This document shows, piece by piece, positions 16,897 to 25,404 of a stretch of 64,000 nucleotides of DNA. This DNA is from Chryseobacterium shigense (GTDB lineage Bacteria; Bacteroidota; Bacteroidia; Flavobacteriales; Weeksellaceae). Made by a program: the position numbers and the translations under genes. Location of the stretch: contig NZ_FTNY01000007.1 in NCBI RefSeq assembly GCF_900156575.1, positions 1 to 64,000 on the forward strand, given 5' to 3'. Positions within the stretch are counted from its first letter, which is position 1. Each line of letters begins with the position of its first letter. The notes beneath the pieces are model-generated. The model did not search any database, had not been told where the DNA came from, and worked only from the letters and a program-made list of their open reading frames with translations.

Positions 16897-18303
16897 TTAA
16901 TAAAATTTTTGGATGAAAATGTACAGATCCTGTTCAGCTGTCAAGAACATTTTTTTCCTTAAACGATACTTCTTCATATAAATCGTTTTGGTTTCCAGAA
17001 AAATGTATTTTGAAATATCCTTACTGCTCATATCCAGAAAAATGTAGGTTGTTAAATAGAGATCCGACTTGGTTAAGTTGGGGTATTCCTGTAGTAAATT
17101 AGAAATGAAGTCTGGATAATGATCCTGAAATGTCTTAAAATAAAGAGGGTTGTTGGTCTTTATCATCTCTACCAAAGATTGATTAATTTCCAGTTTTCGA
17201 TGAGTCAGGATGTTCTGATTTTCTATCAGTTTTTCATTGATCTTTTCGATCTTATTTTTCGCTGTTTTATTATGATACAAAATATAGAAAAGAACTAGAC
17301 ATGCCAATAAAAATAAGGCCATTACTACATATGAATTTTCAGACATCTTTCTGTCTTCATCATTTACTATGGTTTCAAGTACGTCATCAACCGTATTTTT
17401 AAAATTGGTATGAATAGAATCATTAATGATCAAATACTTATTGGAGTACAGGTTATAATGCTGCCAGTCATTGGTATTCCGGTAATTTTGTTTCAGCAAT
17501 GCATAGGTTTCTCTGATGGATTCCTTTCTTTTTAACTTTTCCCATAATCGTAAGGCATCATTGCAGTAGACAATACTGGAATCATAGTTTTTTTTGCAGA
17601 ATAAAAGCTTTGCTTTTTGAAGGTAGAGATAAGCTTTGCTGGAAGGACTCGGATCGATATGGAGGAGGTTCTCCGATTCCCGGATATAATGATCTGCCGA
17701 ATCTATATTTTTCATATTTTCCAAATAAAACGTTCCAATCCTGGCAGAATTCTGAGGGGTTTTGTACAGGACATGATTCATTTGCAGATAATACATCATG
17801 GAATCATATTCTTTTCGTGTTTCAAAAATATCAATCTTATAGGTATTGATCAGACTGATCTTTTTTGACCTTGCTTTCTTATCTTTAATTTTTTCTGCAA
17901 AGTGGTTTCCTGTATTGAGGTAATGCATAGACTTTGAATACAGACAGTAGTATTTCAGAACTTCACCATATTCGGTATAATAACCTGATAAAAGATAAGG
18001 ATCATCTATGGACTCCAAATAGGTCTCTGAAATTTTTAGCTCTTTAAAACTCAGGTCATATTGGTCCAGATTACAATACAGTTCTGCATTCAGCAAGTAC
18101 CCTTTAAAAATACCTTGTTTATAATTAATTTTTAGTGATGCCTTAATTAAGATTTCATTGTAGTGTATGGCTTTTAATAATTCACCTTTTAATCTGTATT
18201 CATTATTTTTAACTTTATAAAGACTATCAATTTTCTTTTCAGTAGCTTGTGTTACACCGAAATACAATAGAAATAGAGCTAAAAAAACAATCTTTTGAGG
18301 CAT
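16897..18303 (-). CDS. TPR protein with transmembrane segment and C-terminal LuxR-type HTH
   Basis: A 468-residue protein: signal peptide (MPQKIVFLALFLLYFGVTQA), a tetratricopeptide-like helical array to about residue 310, one transmembrane helix (about 324-343, YVVMALFLLACLVLFYILY), a coiled coil, and a C-terminal LuxR-like helix-turn-helix (NLTKSDLYLTTYIFLDMSS, KDISKYIFLETKTIYMKKYRL). The sensor part is periplasmic and the DNA-binding part cytoplasmic, the standard flavobacterial one-component layout. The neighbour 16294-16800 is a shortened relative. Ligand and targets are unknown. Confidence 0.75.
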   Translation of the reverse strand: MPQKIVFLALFLLYFGVTQATEKKIDSLYKVKNNEYRLKGELLKAIHYNEILIKASLKINYKQGIFKGYLLNAELYCNLDQYDLSFKELKISETYLESIDDPYLLSGYYTEYGEVLKYYCLYSKSMHYLNTGNHFAEKIKDKKARSKKISLINTYKIDIFETRKEYDSMMYYLQMNHVLYKTPQNSARIGTFYLENMKNIDSADHYIRESENLLHIDPSPSSKAYLYLQKAKLLFCKKNYDSSIVYCNDALRLWEKLKRKESIRETYALLKQNYRNTNDWQHYNLYSNKYLIINDSIHTNFKNTVDDVLETIVNDEDRKMSENSYVVMALFLLACLVLFYILYHNKTAKNKIEKINEKLIENQNILTHRKLEINQSLVEMIKTNNPLYFKTFQDHYPDFISNLLQEYPNLTKSDLYLTTYIFLDMSSKDISKYIFLETKTIYMKKYRLRKKMFLTAEQDLYIFIQKFY

Positions 18304-18445
18304 TGCTTTAAGTTTAAAAGTAAAATTATTATAATTTGTTCAAAAAAAGAAAAGTATATTAATATTATTTTTAATTAATAAATATACTAAATTTTTTGTA
18401 TTGATTTAGTGAATTATTGTTATATTTTTACATTAAAATACACAT

Positions 18446-19123
18446 ATGATTAATTATTTATTAGTAAAAAATTTGATTGAGTTATCCGAAATTTTCGAAA
18501 ACCAAAATAAATCAGGTTTTTATGATCATGATATCAATGGTTTTTTAGAATGGGCCAATAAAGAATTTAAAAACAAAATTACTTCGAAAGTAGAAGAACC
18601 GGATTGGGAAGGTAAGGAGAATGGAAGAACTCCTGAAAGTGCAATTTCTACTTTATTGGTTCACCTTAACAGGTATGCAAAAACGTATTCAAAATCTGCT
18701 ATTTCCGGTTCCTGTTTTAGAACACAGGAAGACTTTATTTATCTTATCAACCTGAAGGCATTGGGCACCATGACAAAAACCGAGCTTATCAAAAGGAATA
18801 TCCATGATAAACCGATAGGGAATCTCATCATCAACCGGCTGATCAAACAGGATTGGGTTGAGCAGTGCGGATCCGGTACCGATAAAAGAGCCAAGGTAAT
18901 TAAAATTACGAAAAAGGGATTGCTTGCGCTTGAAAATCAGATGGATAAAATACGAAAGGCTACCCGTATAGTCGCGGGTGATCTCAACTACTCTGAAAAA
19001 ATGGAACTGATTCGCATTTTAGACAAATTAGACCAATTTCACCAGCCTATATTTTCCAGACATATTGATACCGAAAATCTTATCGATGTTGTTTACAATG
19101 AATATCAATTAAGGGAAAACTGA
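18446..19123 (+). CDS. MarR-family transcriptional regulator
   Basis: A 225-residue protein with a winged helix-turn-helix in its centre: helices around residues 100-145 (MTKTELIKRNIHDKPIGNLIINRLIKQDWVEQ) and the wing CGSGTDKRAKVIKITKKG, typical of MarR proteins. It dimerises and binds DNA, usually responding to small ligands. It is divergent from the TPR/LuxR gene, with a 142-bp AT-rich shared upstream region. No clear operator dyad was recognised. Downstream lies a 10-bp inverted repeat (19233-19267). Confidence 0.75.
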   Translation: MINYLLVKNLIELSEIFENQNKSGFYDHDINGFLEWANKEFKNKITSKVEEPDWEGKENGRTPESAISTLLVHLNRYAKTYSKSAISGSCFRTQEDFIYLINLKALGTMTKTELIKRNIHDKPIGNLIINRLIKQDWVEQCGSGTDKRAKVIKITKKGLLALENQMDKIRKATRIVAGDLNYSEKMELIRILDKLDQFHQPIFSRHIDTENLIDVVYNEYQLREN

Positions 19124-19232
19124 TGATTACCAGGATACAAATATAAGGTTCGGGGGATACAATACTATATTAAGATCTCCAGGGATGTCCCTGATAAGAA
19201 AAGTTCTTTCATATGTTTTCGAATGCTGTAAA

Positions 19233-19267
19233 ATTCAAAGTCCACACGTTGCGCGCAGACTTTGAAT
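19233..19267. repeat. 10-bp inverted repeat
   Basis: ATTCAAAGTC (19233-19242) and GACTTTGAAT (19258-19267) are perfect complements around a 15-base loop that itself contains the palindrome TGCGCGCA. It lies between convergent genes and may serve as a terminator, although no T-run follows. Confidence 0.6.
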
Positions 19268-19301
19268 GGCTTATATCTTGATCTTTTCCACTGAGTTTAT
19301 C

Positions 19302-20003
19302 TTATTTTTTAGTATTCAGTAGCTCAATAAGCTTTTCTGCAACTGCAATGGATGATCCCGGGTTTTGTCCGGTAATTAAATGCCCATCCTGTAAAACATA
19401 GCTGTGCCAATCCTCGGTTTTGCTGTAAATTCCACCTAATTTTTTCAACTCATCTTCTACCAGGTAAGGAACTATTTGAGTCAGCTGAACAGCCTCTTCT
19501 TCTGTGTTGGAAAATCCAGTCACCTGCTTACCTTTCACTAATGGAGATCCGTCCTCATTTTTTACGAATCTTAATACTCCGGGAGCATGGCACACTGCAG
19601 CAACCGGTTTATCTTTTCTGTAAAAAGCCTCGATCAATGCAATCGAATTTGTATCATTGGTAAGATCCCAAAGCGGACCGTGACCGCCGGGATAAAAAAC
19701 GGCATCATAATCTTCTTCTTTTACGTCACTAAGTTTCAATGTGTGGGAAAGCTTTTCCTGTAAAGCTTCGTCTGCATCAAAACGACGGGTTGCTTCTGTT
19801 TGAAATTCTGGAAGTTCACTTTTAGGATCAAGAGGAGGTCTGCCGCCTAGTGGTGATGCCAGTGTAACTTCTGCACCTCCTTCAATAAGGGCATAATAAG
19901 GGGCTGCAAATTCTTCTGACCAGAAACCGGTTTTAAGTCCCGTATCCCCCAATTGATCATGTGAGGTAAGTACAATAAGTACTTTAAAAACTGCTGTATT
20001 CAT
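19302..20003 (-). CDS. DJ-1/PfpI family protein (Hsp31-like glutamine amidotransferase fold)
   Basis: A 233-residue protein of the DJ-1/PfpI superfamily. The nucleophile elbow is AVCHAPG with Cys138; FYPGGHGPLWDL precedes it, and WSEEF near residue 28-32 carries the acid that activates the Cys. This combination is that of the Hsp31/HchA-like subgroup, associated with glyoxalase-III or deglycase activity and stress survival. It is divergent in context to no close partner and lies 240 bp from the Crp-type regulator gene. The fold is confident; the activity is inferred from the family. Confidence 0.8.
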   Translation of the reverse strand: MNTAVFKVLIVLTSHDQLGDTGLKTGFWSEEFAAPYYALIEGGAEVTLASPLGGRPPLDPKSELPEFQTEATRRFDADEALQEKLSHTLKLSDVKEEDYDAVFYPGGHGPLWDLTNDTNSIALIEAFYRKDKPVAAVCHAPGVLRFVKNEDGSPLVKGKQVTGFSNTEEEAVQLTQIVPYLVEDELKKLGGIYSKTEDWHSYVLQDGHLITGQNPGSSIAVAEKLIELLNTKK

Positions 20004-20246
20004 TATTTTGGATTTTAAGATTGATATATTGTTCTACATTTTAATATCGGACTCATCATTGGAAGAAGCCATACGATAATCACCTGAAGAAAGAGAATCT
20101 CTTTAAACAGATGGTATTGATTTCAGATACCTCCATTTTGACTGTCTTTAAATAACAATACGAATTTGAGGTAAAAAGAGAAAAGTATGGTGTGATCTAC
20201 ATCACTTTACCGGAAAATCTGGTTTTTTGTGATCTGGATCACTTGG

Positions 20247-20819
20247 TTAGGATTGGTACAGGCGGCTTAATGTTTCCCTGGAAACTCCCAGATATGCTGC
20301 AATTAACTGCTTGGGAACAAGATTGTACAATTCAGGATGTTGTGTCATCAATTCTTCGTAGCGGCTGCGTGCATTATTATTCAAAAGAGAAAGGATCCGT
20401 TTTTGCAATCCTACATAACCTCTGTTGGACCGCCAGCGCAGAAAATGCTCTATTTCGTGGATTTCCCTGCAAACCTTTTCCCGGTCTTCACTATAAAGAC
20501 ATAAGGTATGGGCGTCTGCAACACAATCTACACTGAAACATGCTTTTTCATCATTATACAAAGCATTATAATCCGAAGCCCACCACTTGCTGGTTGCAAA
20601 CTGAAGAATATGCATTTTCAGGCTGTCGTTGGTATAATAGGTTTTTAAACAACCGTCCAGAACAAAATATTCCTGATCTACCTCATCTCCGTCACTGATC
20701 AGGACTTCTCCTTTCTTAAAAAATTGAGGTTTAAATAAAGAAAAGAAATAATCAAACTGTTCATCCGTAAGATCGACGACTTTATTTATATGGGTTCTCA
20801 GAATTTCTTTGGCGTTCAT
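20247..20819 (-). CDS. Crp/Fnr-family transcriptional regulator
   Basis: A 190-residue protein with an N-terminal cyclic-nucleotide-binding-like beta barrel (FKKGEVLISDGDEVDQEYFVLDGCLKTY) and a C-terminal helix-turn-helix (LVPKQLIAAYLGVSRETLSRL). No Fe-S cysteines like those of Fnr are present. A TATATTTG element on the minus strand just upstream (20844-20837) fits the flavobacterial promoter. Likely effector and targets are unknown; the neighbouring DJ-1-like gene on the same strand could be one target. Confidence 0.8.
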   Translation of the reverse strand: MNAKEILRTHINKVVDLTDEQFDYFFSLFKPQFFKKGEVLISDGDEVDQEYFVLDGCLKTYYTNDSLKMHILQFATSKWWASDYNALYNDEKACFSVDCVADAHTLCLYSEDREKVCREIHEIEHFLRWRSNRGYVGLQKRILSLLNNNARSRYEELMTQHPELYNLVPKQLIAAYLGVSRETLSRLYQS

Positions 20820-20836
20820 ATTATAATACTATAATA

Positions 20837-20870
20837 CAAATATACTTTATGTTGGCATTCCCTGAACCAA
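20837..20870 (-). promoter_or_regulatory. Promoter of the Crp-type gene
   Basis: On the minus strand TATATTTG (20844-20837) matches TAnnTTTG exactly, with a TTG (20870-20868) 23 bases upstream, in range for the -33 element. The ATG is at 20819. Confidence 0.5.
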
Positions 20871-21059
20871 TTTTCAGGGAGATAAAAAAAAATGGTGCTT
20901 GGAAATAGCATAAAATAAAAATACAAATTTCAGAATTTTTATTAAAAATCCCTTTAATCGTACAAATCCTCAGGTTCTATGCATTATTTTTGTGTAAATT
21001 TAGAAGAATTCTATGGGTTTTATCAGGTATTGACTATTATAATAAGACAAAAATTACTT

Positions 21060-21067
21060 TAACTTTG
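21060..21067 (+). promoter_or_regulatory. -7 element (TAACTTTG) upstream of the histidine kinase
   Basis: TAACTTTG matches the flavobacterial TAnnTTTG box and lies 114 bp before the kinase ATG, implying a long leader. No TTG at ideal distance is found. The rest of the 362-bp gap (20820-21181) holds nothing else I can name. Confidence 0.4.
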
Positions 21068-21181
21068 CTAATTAAATGATATTGACTTATTGCTCAACTT
21101 TTGGGCCTTTTTTACGATCATGTAGAACTAATAACCAACAGACTTAAGTAATCAGAAAATTAATTTAGCTGATAAATAGAT

Positions 21182-22912
21182 ATGAAAAATAAATTCTTAA
21201 ATTTTAAATTGAGGAAAATTGTTCATTACTCATTGATCGCTTGTATTCTATTGATACAGGTTATTATAGCCATCTTCTTTTATAACGAATTTGTGAATGA
21301 AAAGAAGCTACATTTCATCAAGGAAAGACTGGAAGAGAGCAGAGCTTTAGGAGGATTGACGGACGATTCAAGAAAAGATTTTATGGACGCCCAGAACTAT
21401 CTTCAGAAGTATATCGTCAGCCAGGATGAAAAAGACCTGAAATTATACTTTCAGTCCCTACGAAAACTTAAAAATAACTTTGACAAAATAGGAGAGTACG
21501 AAAGCATAAAGCCAAGATTGAAAAGCAATGTGGTCGTACAGCAAAAAGATACATTACAAGTTAAAAGACTAAAAACATTAATAGATTCTGCTTATCAGTC
21601 TTCTCTGAACCCACCGGCGAAAATTGAAGACAGACCCTATGAACTGAAAAAATATAAAAATAATTTTGATAATCTGAATATAGAAACCCGTACCTATGCA
21701 GATACCATAAAAAAGAAAGGTTTTATGGGACGTCTGAAAGATGCGATCTCCGGAAAAGTGGAAGTTCAGAAAGAAAGCACGGTCATCACACTCACCAATA
21801 ATAAAACAGTAGATCTTTCCGACGTAAAATCTGAAATGGATAATGCCATAAAATCTATGGATAAACATTATTCGGATGAGGTGAAAAAAGTGCGCTCTGA
21901 TGCGGTCAAAAATCAAAGGGATAATGCTCATTTTTACAGTAATTTCAGCAAGCTATTGGTGTACAGTAACGGGCTGATCAAGGTCTATGAAGATGCCATT
22001 AGTGACTTTAAGGCTGAACTGGAAAAAGAATACAACAAGCAAAGTTCAGACAATAACAAGATAAGAAAATATCTGGTTCTGGGATTAATGGTCTTAATGT
22101 TTATTGTATCCATTTTGATCATGTATTTTACCAGAATGGCATTTATTTATGAATTGAAATTAAATGCAGCCAACGGGGAGATTAAAAAGAGCCTTACTTT
22201 TAAAAACAGAATTCTGGGAATGCTGAGCCATGAACTCATGTCGCCGCTGAAAATCATTAATATTTTTATCGATAAGATTAACAGAACAACTACAGATGAA
22301 ACGACAAAAGACTATCTGAAGTCCATCAAGTTTACCAACAGCACTTTGCTGATACAGTCTAAACAGATCCTGGAATACACAAAAAATCAGGAGACTGAAA
22401 ACAAATTGATAGCTACCGTATTTAATCTTAAAGATGAAATTAATGCTATTGTAAAAGCTGTCACCCCATACATAGAAACCAGAAATAATAAATTTATGGT
22501 GACAGACAGAATCCCTGAAAACCTGATCGTCAATTCGGATCCTATAAAAATCAACCAGATCTTTATGAATATTCTGGGAAATGCCAACAAGTTTACAGAA
22601 AACGGACAGATTGATCTTAGCCTGTTGACAGAAAAGATCAATGACCATACCATGACACTGACGGCGACAGTAGCCGATACAGGCGTTGGCATATCTGATT
22701 CTGATCTGGCAAAAATCTTTGAACCTTATTATCAGGGCATGATATCCGAAGAAATTGATAATTTTGGAGCAGGTCTGGGATTAAGTTTATGTAAGGAAAT
22801 TATAGACCTGTTCAACGGTGAAATAGCAGTTTCCAGTAAATTGCATAAAGGAACAAAAGTAACATTCAGTATTAATTTAAATATCAATAATAATAATGGG
22901 AATTCCAATTGA
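21182..22912 (+). CDS. Sensor histidine kinase
   Basis: A 576-residue hybrid-free histidine kinase: N-terminal transmembrane helix (about 13-33), a long periplasmic helical region, a second transmembrane helix (about 295-318), a HisKA domain with His350 (LSHELMSP) and an HATPase domain (N box around NILGNANKF, G boxes ADTGVGIS and GAGLGLSLCKE). It phosphorylates a response regulator. The last 17 bases overlap the start of the response-regulator gene (22896), so the two form one cognate pair. The signal is unknown. Confidence 0.85.
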   Translation: MKNKFLNFKLRKIVHYSLIACILLIQVIIAIFFYNEFVNEKKLHFIKERLEESRALGGLTDDSRKDFMDAQNYLQKYIVSQDEKDLKLYFQSLRKLKNNFDKIGEYESIKPRLKSNVVVQQKDTLQVKRLKTLIDSAYQSSLNPPAKIEDRPYELKKYKNNFDNLNIETRTYADTIKKKGFMGRLKDAISGKVEVQKESTVITLTNNKTVDLSDVKSEMDNAIKSMDKHYSDEVKKVRSDAVKNQRDNAHFYSNFSKLLVYSNGLIKVYEDAISDFKAELEKEYNKQSSDNNKIRKYLVLGLMVLMFIVSILIMYFTRMAFIYELKLNAANGEIKKSLTFKNRILGMLSHELMSPLKIINIFIDKINRTTTDETTKDYLKSIKFTNSTLLIQSKQILEYTKNQETENKLIATVFNLKDEINAIVKAVTPYIETRNNKFMVTDRIPENLIVNSDPIKINQIFMNILGNANKFTENGQIDLSLLTEKINDHTMTLTATVADTGVGISDSDLAKIFEPYYQGMISEEIDNFGAGLGLSLCKEIIDLFNGEIAVSSKLHKGTKVTFSINLNINNNNGNSN

Positions 22913-23549
22913 AAATAAAGAGATTGTGTTCCTTTTAGCGGATGATCACAGTATTGTACGTCAGGGAATGGAGATTCTGATTGATGAAATTATTCCCCAT
23001 TCTAAAGTATATCATACCTCTTCATTACTGCAAATTGTGGAACTCGTGGGGTCAAAGGAAATTGAAATAGCCATCATTGATGCTCATTTTCCGGACGGTA
23101 ACAGCCTGCATATTCTGCCGGAAATGAAAAAAGCAAATCCCAATATTAAAATTTTAGTTTTTACAGGACTTGAAGAAGATCTGCATGTGCTTAAATTTAT
23201 AAAAGCGGGGGCTAATGGATACGTCAGCAAATTAAGTGAAGAGGAGCAGATCAGACAGGCCATCTCAGACATCGTCTACAAAGGAGAGTACTTTTCTGCC
23301 GTTTCGCGTGACCTGATGGTAAAATTTGTTCATAATCCTGATTTAATCAATCCTCTTAGTCGTCTGACGAACAGAGAGCTGCAGATTGCGGAAATGTACG
23401 CAGACGGTTTTGGGAATCTTGAAATTGCCAATCACCTGGATATCAAGCAGAATACCGTTAGTACCATCAAGAAGAACATCTTTGATAAGTTGAAAATAGA
23501 AAACCTTGTGGAATTGATTGACCTGGTCAAAACCCATCATAAGATATAG
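22896..23549 (+). CDS. LuxR/NarL-family response regulator
   Basis: A 217-residue regulator with a receiver domain (DD at residues 16-17, phospho-acceptor Asp62 in IIDAHFPDG, Lys in the YVSKL position) and a C-terminal LuxR helix-turn-helix (LTNRELQIAEMYADGFGNLE, then IANHLDIKQNTVSTIKKNI). It overlaps the kinase gene and is translated from ATG at 22896. Two near-identical ~395-bp non-coding units follow it on the same strand and may be its targets or passengers. Confidence 0.85.
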   Translation: MGIPIENKEIVFLLADDHSIVRQGMEILIDEIIPHSKVYHTSSLLQIVELVGSKEIEIAIIDAHFPDGNSLHILPEMKKANPNIKILVFTGLEEDLHVLKFIKAGANGYVSKLSEEEQIRQAISDIVYKGEYFSAVSRDLMVKFVHNPDLINPLSRLTNRELQIAEMYADGFGNLEIANHLDIKQNTVSTIKKNIFDKLKIENLVELIDLVKTHHKI

Positions 23550-23599
23550 ATTTTCTAAAATTCACCCCTTCCTTTTTTACCTTATACCTTATAATGTCG

Positions 23600-23960
23600 A
23601 TAAAGATCTGGCTTTTTATCGATATATATCTACGTTTATTGTGGGGCATTGTATTCTGCAATGTTGTTACTTTGCATCAGAAATAAAAACCAAATGAGTG
23701 TTGTCTGCGAATTTGAAAATGCTTTTTAGTTTTTTTAAGTTTATTGCCAACAGAAGATGAGGTAGCGGTAAAGTAACACAGTACAGCTGCTTAAAAAACG
23801 AAGTGATGAAATAAATATAAGTGTATGCGTAATCTGAGCCGGACTTCTCGAAAGCCGCTCTTAAAAAAACACAAAATTACAATAGAGAAGTTATAGGTTT
23901 TAGGTTATTCAATACAGAAAAAAAGGGGTTGTCCAAAAGGGGGAACCTCTTTTTTGTGAT
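23600..23960 (+). ncRNA. Tandem unit copy 1, possible small RNA
   Basis: First of two similar units about 395 bp apart. It begins with TCTGGC and an ATCGATATATATC stretch, has GTTACTTT (23666-23673) and its complement AAAGTAAC (23770-23777) enclosing a tiny ORF (ATG at 23694, 11 codons, ending FENAF), then a conserved core and ends in a terminator (23921-23955). No larger ORF is present. The conserved ends and terminator suggest a small transcript. Confidence 0.5.
23921..23955 (+). terminator. Terminator of tandem unit 1
   Basis: AAAAGGGGTT (23921-23930) pairs with AACCTCTTTT (23944-23953) with one G-U pair, and the arm runs into a T tract. Confidence 0.75.
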
Positions 23961-23997
23961 AAGAGTTTCTTAGCATTTCATTCCATCTTTTTTCAAT

Positions 23998-24360
23998 AAA
24001 TATCTAGGCTCTTATCGATATATATCGATGCTATTGGTGCGGCATTTAATGATGTAAAGTTGTTACTTTGTACCAGAAATAAAAACCAAATGAATACCGC
24101 AAATCAATTTGAAAATGCTTTTAGTTTTTTTTAATTGATAGCAACTGAAAAAAGAGAGTAGCTATAAAGTAACACAGTATAGCTGCTTAAAAAACGAAGT
24201 GATGAAATAAATATAAGTGTATGTGTAACCTTGGCCGGGCTTCTCGAAGCCACTCTTAAAAAAACACAAAATTACGATAGAGAAGTTCAATGGATTCATA
24301 GGTTATTCAATACAGAAAAAAAGGGGTTGTCCAAGAAGGGCAGCTTCTTTTTGTTTTTTA
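23998..24360 (+). ncRNA. Tandem unit copy 2, possible small RNA
   Basis: Second unit, offset 395 bp from copy 1. It contains the perfect palindrome ATCGATATATATCGAT near its start, GTTACTTT and AAAGTAAC at the equivalent places, a tiny ORF (24090-24134, 14 codons, containing FENAF) and the hairpin GGCTT-CTCG-AAGCC in the core. It ends in its own hairpin and T-run (24333-24359). Most changes lie outside the core. Confidence 0.5.
24333..24359 (+). terminator. Terminator of tandem unit 2
   Basis: AAGAAG (24333-24338) pairs with CTTCTT (24344-24349) and is followed by a T-rich run. Confidence 0.6.
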
Positions 24361-24424
24361 AAAGGATTTGAAAATTTTAGGAAAAGTTTAAACGATACAT
24401 GAAATAATCCGGATATTGAAAATG

Positions 24425-25297
24425 CTATTTGATGATTTCCAGGTCTCTGAAAATGGATTTTGTAATTTCTTTTCTGCAATTTCCAAAATTGGCTTGATTC
24501 AGCTTTCTGTCCTGGAGAAGTCGGGTCGCAAAAAAGTAAGTGCCGTTAGCGTTCTCTACATAACCGATCCACCATCCGGTATTCATTCCCCCATCTCTGG
24601 TCCAGCCTGTCTTTGAGTGAATGGTATATTCTGCATTTTGCTCTGTCAACATTACTTTTTTGACTATATCGATATGCTTTTTAGAAAACGGTAATCGGTT
24701 CATATAAAAATTCCTTAAAAATTCCACCTGTTGAAGGGGAGAAATGGCAAAATGCCCGAAATTCCAAAAATCAGCATCAGTCTGCGACAGATCAAGGTTG
24801 CCATATCTGCTTTTAGATAAAAACTTTATATAATTTTTTTTTCCTATTTTTTTCGCCAGCTCTACGAAAACCCAACCTGCTGACAGTTCAAAAGCTTCTT
24901 TCACAGGCATATCGTGATAAATATCCGGTCGATACCCATACCTTATCGTATCAGTTTTTCCAGGCCATTTTACGATATCAGTTTCACTCGCAATCGTTTG
25001 GGTTTCCAGAGCAATCAGCATGTTGATGACCTTAAAGGTGGACGCTGGAAGCGTCTGTTTTCTTACATCAAGAGTATCTGATACGATCCACTGATGTTGG
25101 TGATTATCATAAACCGCGATGGAACCATCGGTATGACATTCATTAAAATATTTTTTAAAATCACGTCTTACAACGATAGATTCAGTGAGTGGCGAGGTTT
25201 TAGCATTGTGTTGTGCGTAGGTTGAAACAAAGGAAAAATTGGAAATCATTAAAATTATTCCTGAAATCAGATTTTTTATACTTATTTGATGATTCAT
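24425..25297 (-). CDS. Class D beta-lactamase-like protein
   Basis: A 290-residue protein with signal peptide (cleaved near residue 29, TYAQ). It has the class D active-site motif STFK (Ser86, Lys89), YGN (165-167) and KTG (229-231), and a Trp in FWNFG like the OXA carboxy-lysine-stabilising Trp. At the place of the S-x-V motif, however, it reads SAGW (139-141), so the usual Val is Gly. Length and motif spacing fit OXA enzymes. It would act in the periplasm on beta-lactams, or on peptidoglycan as a relative without hydrolytic activity. The gene is alone, followed by the tandem units in the opposite direction. Activity is not proven by sequence. Confidence 0.8.
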   Translation of the reverse strand: MNHQISIKNLISGIILMISNFSFVSTYAQHNAKTSPLTESIVVRRDFKKYFNECHTDGSIAVYDNHQHQWIVSDTLDVRKQTLPASTFKVINMLIALETQTIASETDIVKWPGKTDTIRYGYRPDIYHDMPVKEAFELSAGWVFVELAKKIGKKNYIKFLSKSRYGNLDLSQTDADFWNFGHFAISPLQQVEFLRNFYMNRLPFSKKHIDIVKKVMLTEQNAEYTIHSKTGWTRDGGMNTGWWIGYVENANGTYFFATRLLQDRKLNQANFGNCRKEITKSIFRDLEIIK

Positions 25298-25404
25298 GGT
25301 GGCTATGATATGGTTTCAAATTAACGCTTTATTTTTAATATTGACAGGGTAGAAACGGAGGTTTTACTTCCACAAATTTTCAAATCCCAATTCCAGAATT
25401 TCTT

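Noticed and set aside
20192..20536. 114-codon plus-strand ORF
   Set aside because: It is the shadow of the Crp-type regulator on the other strand, with low-quality composition.
23694..24134. Tiny ORFs (11 and 14 codons) in the tandem units as genes
   Set aside because: Too short to claim; only the shared FENAF ending hints at coding, so they are mentioned within the units only.
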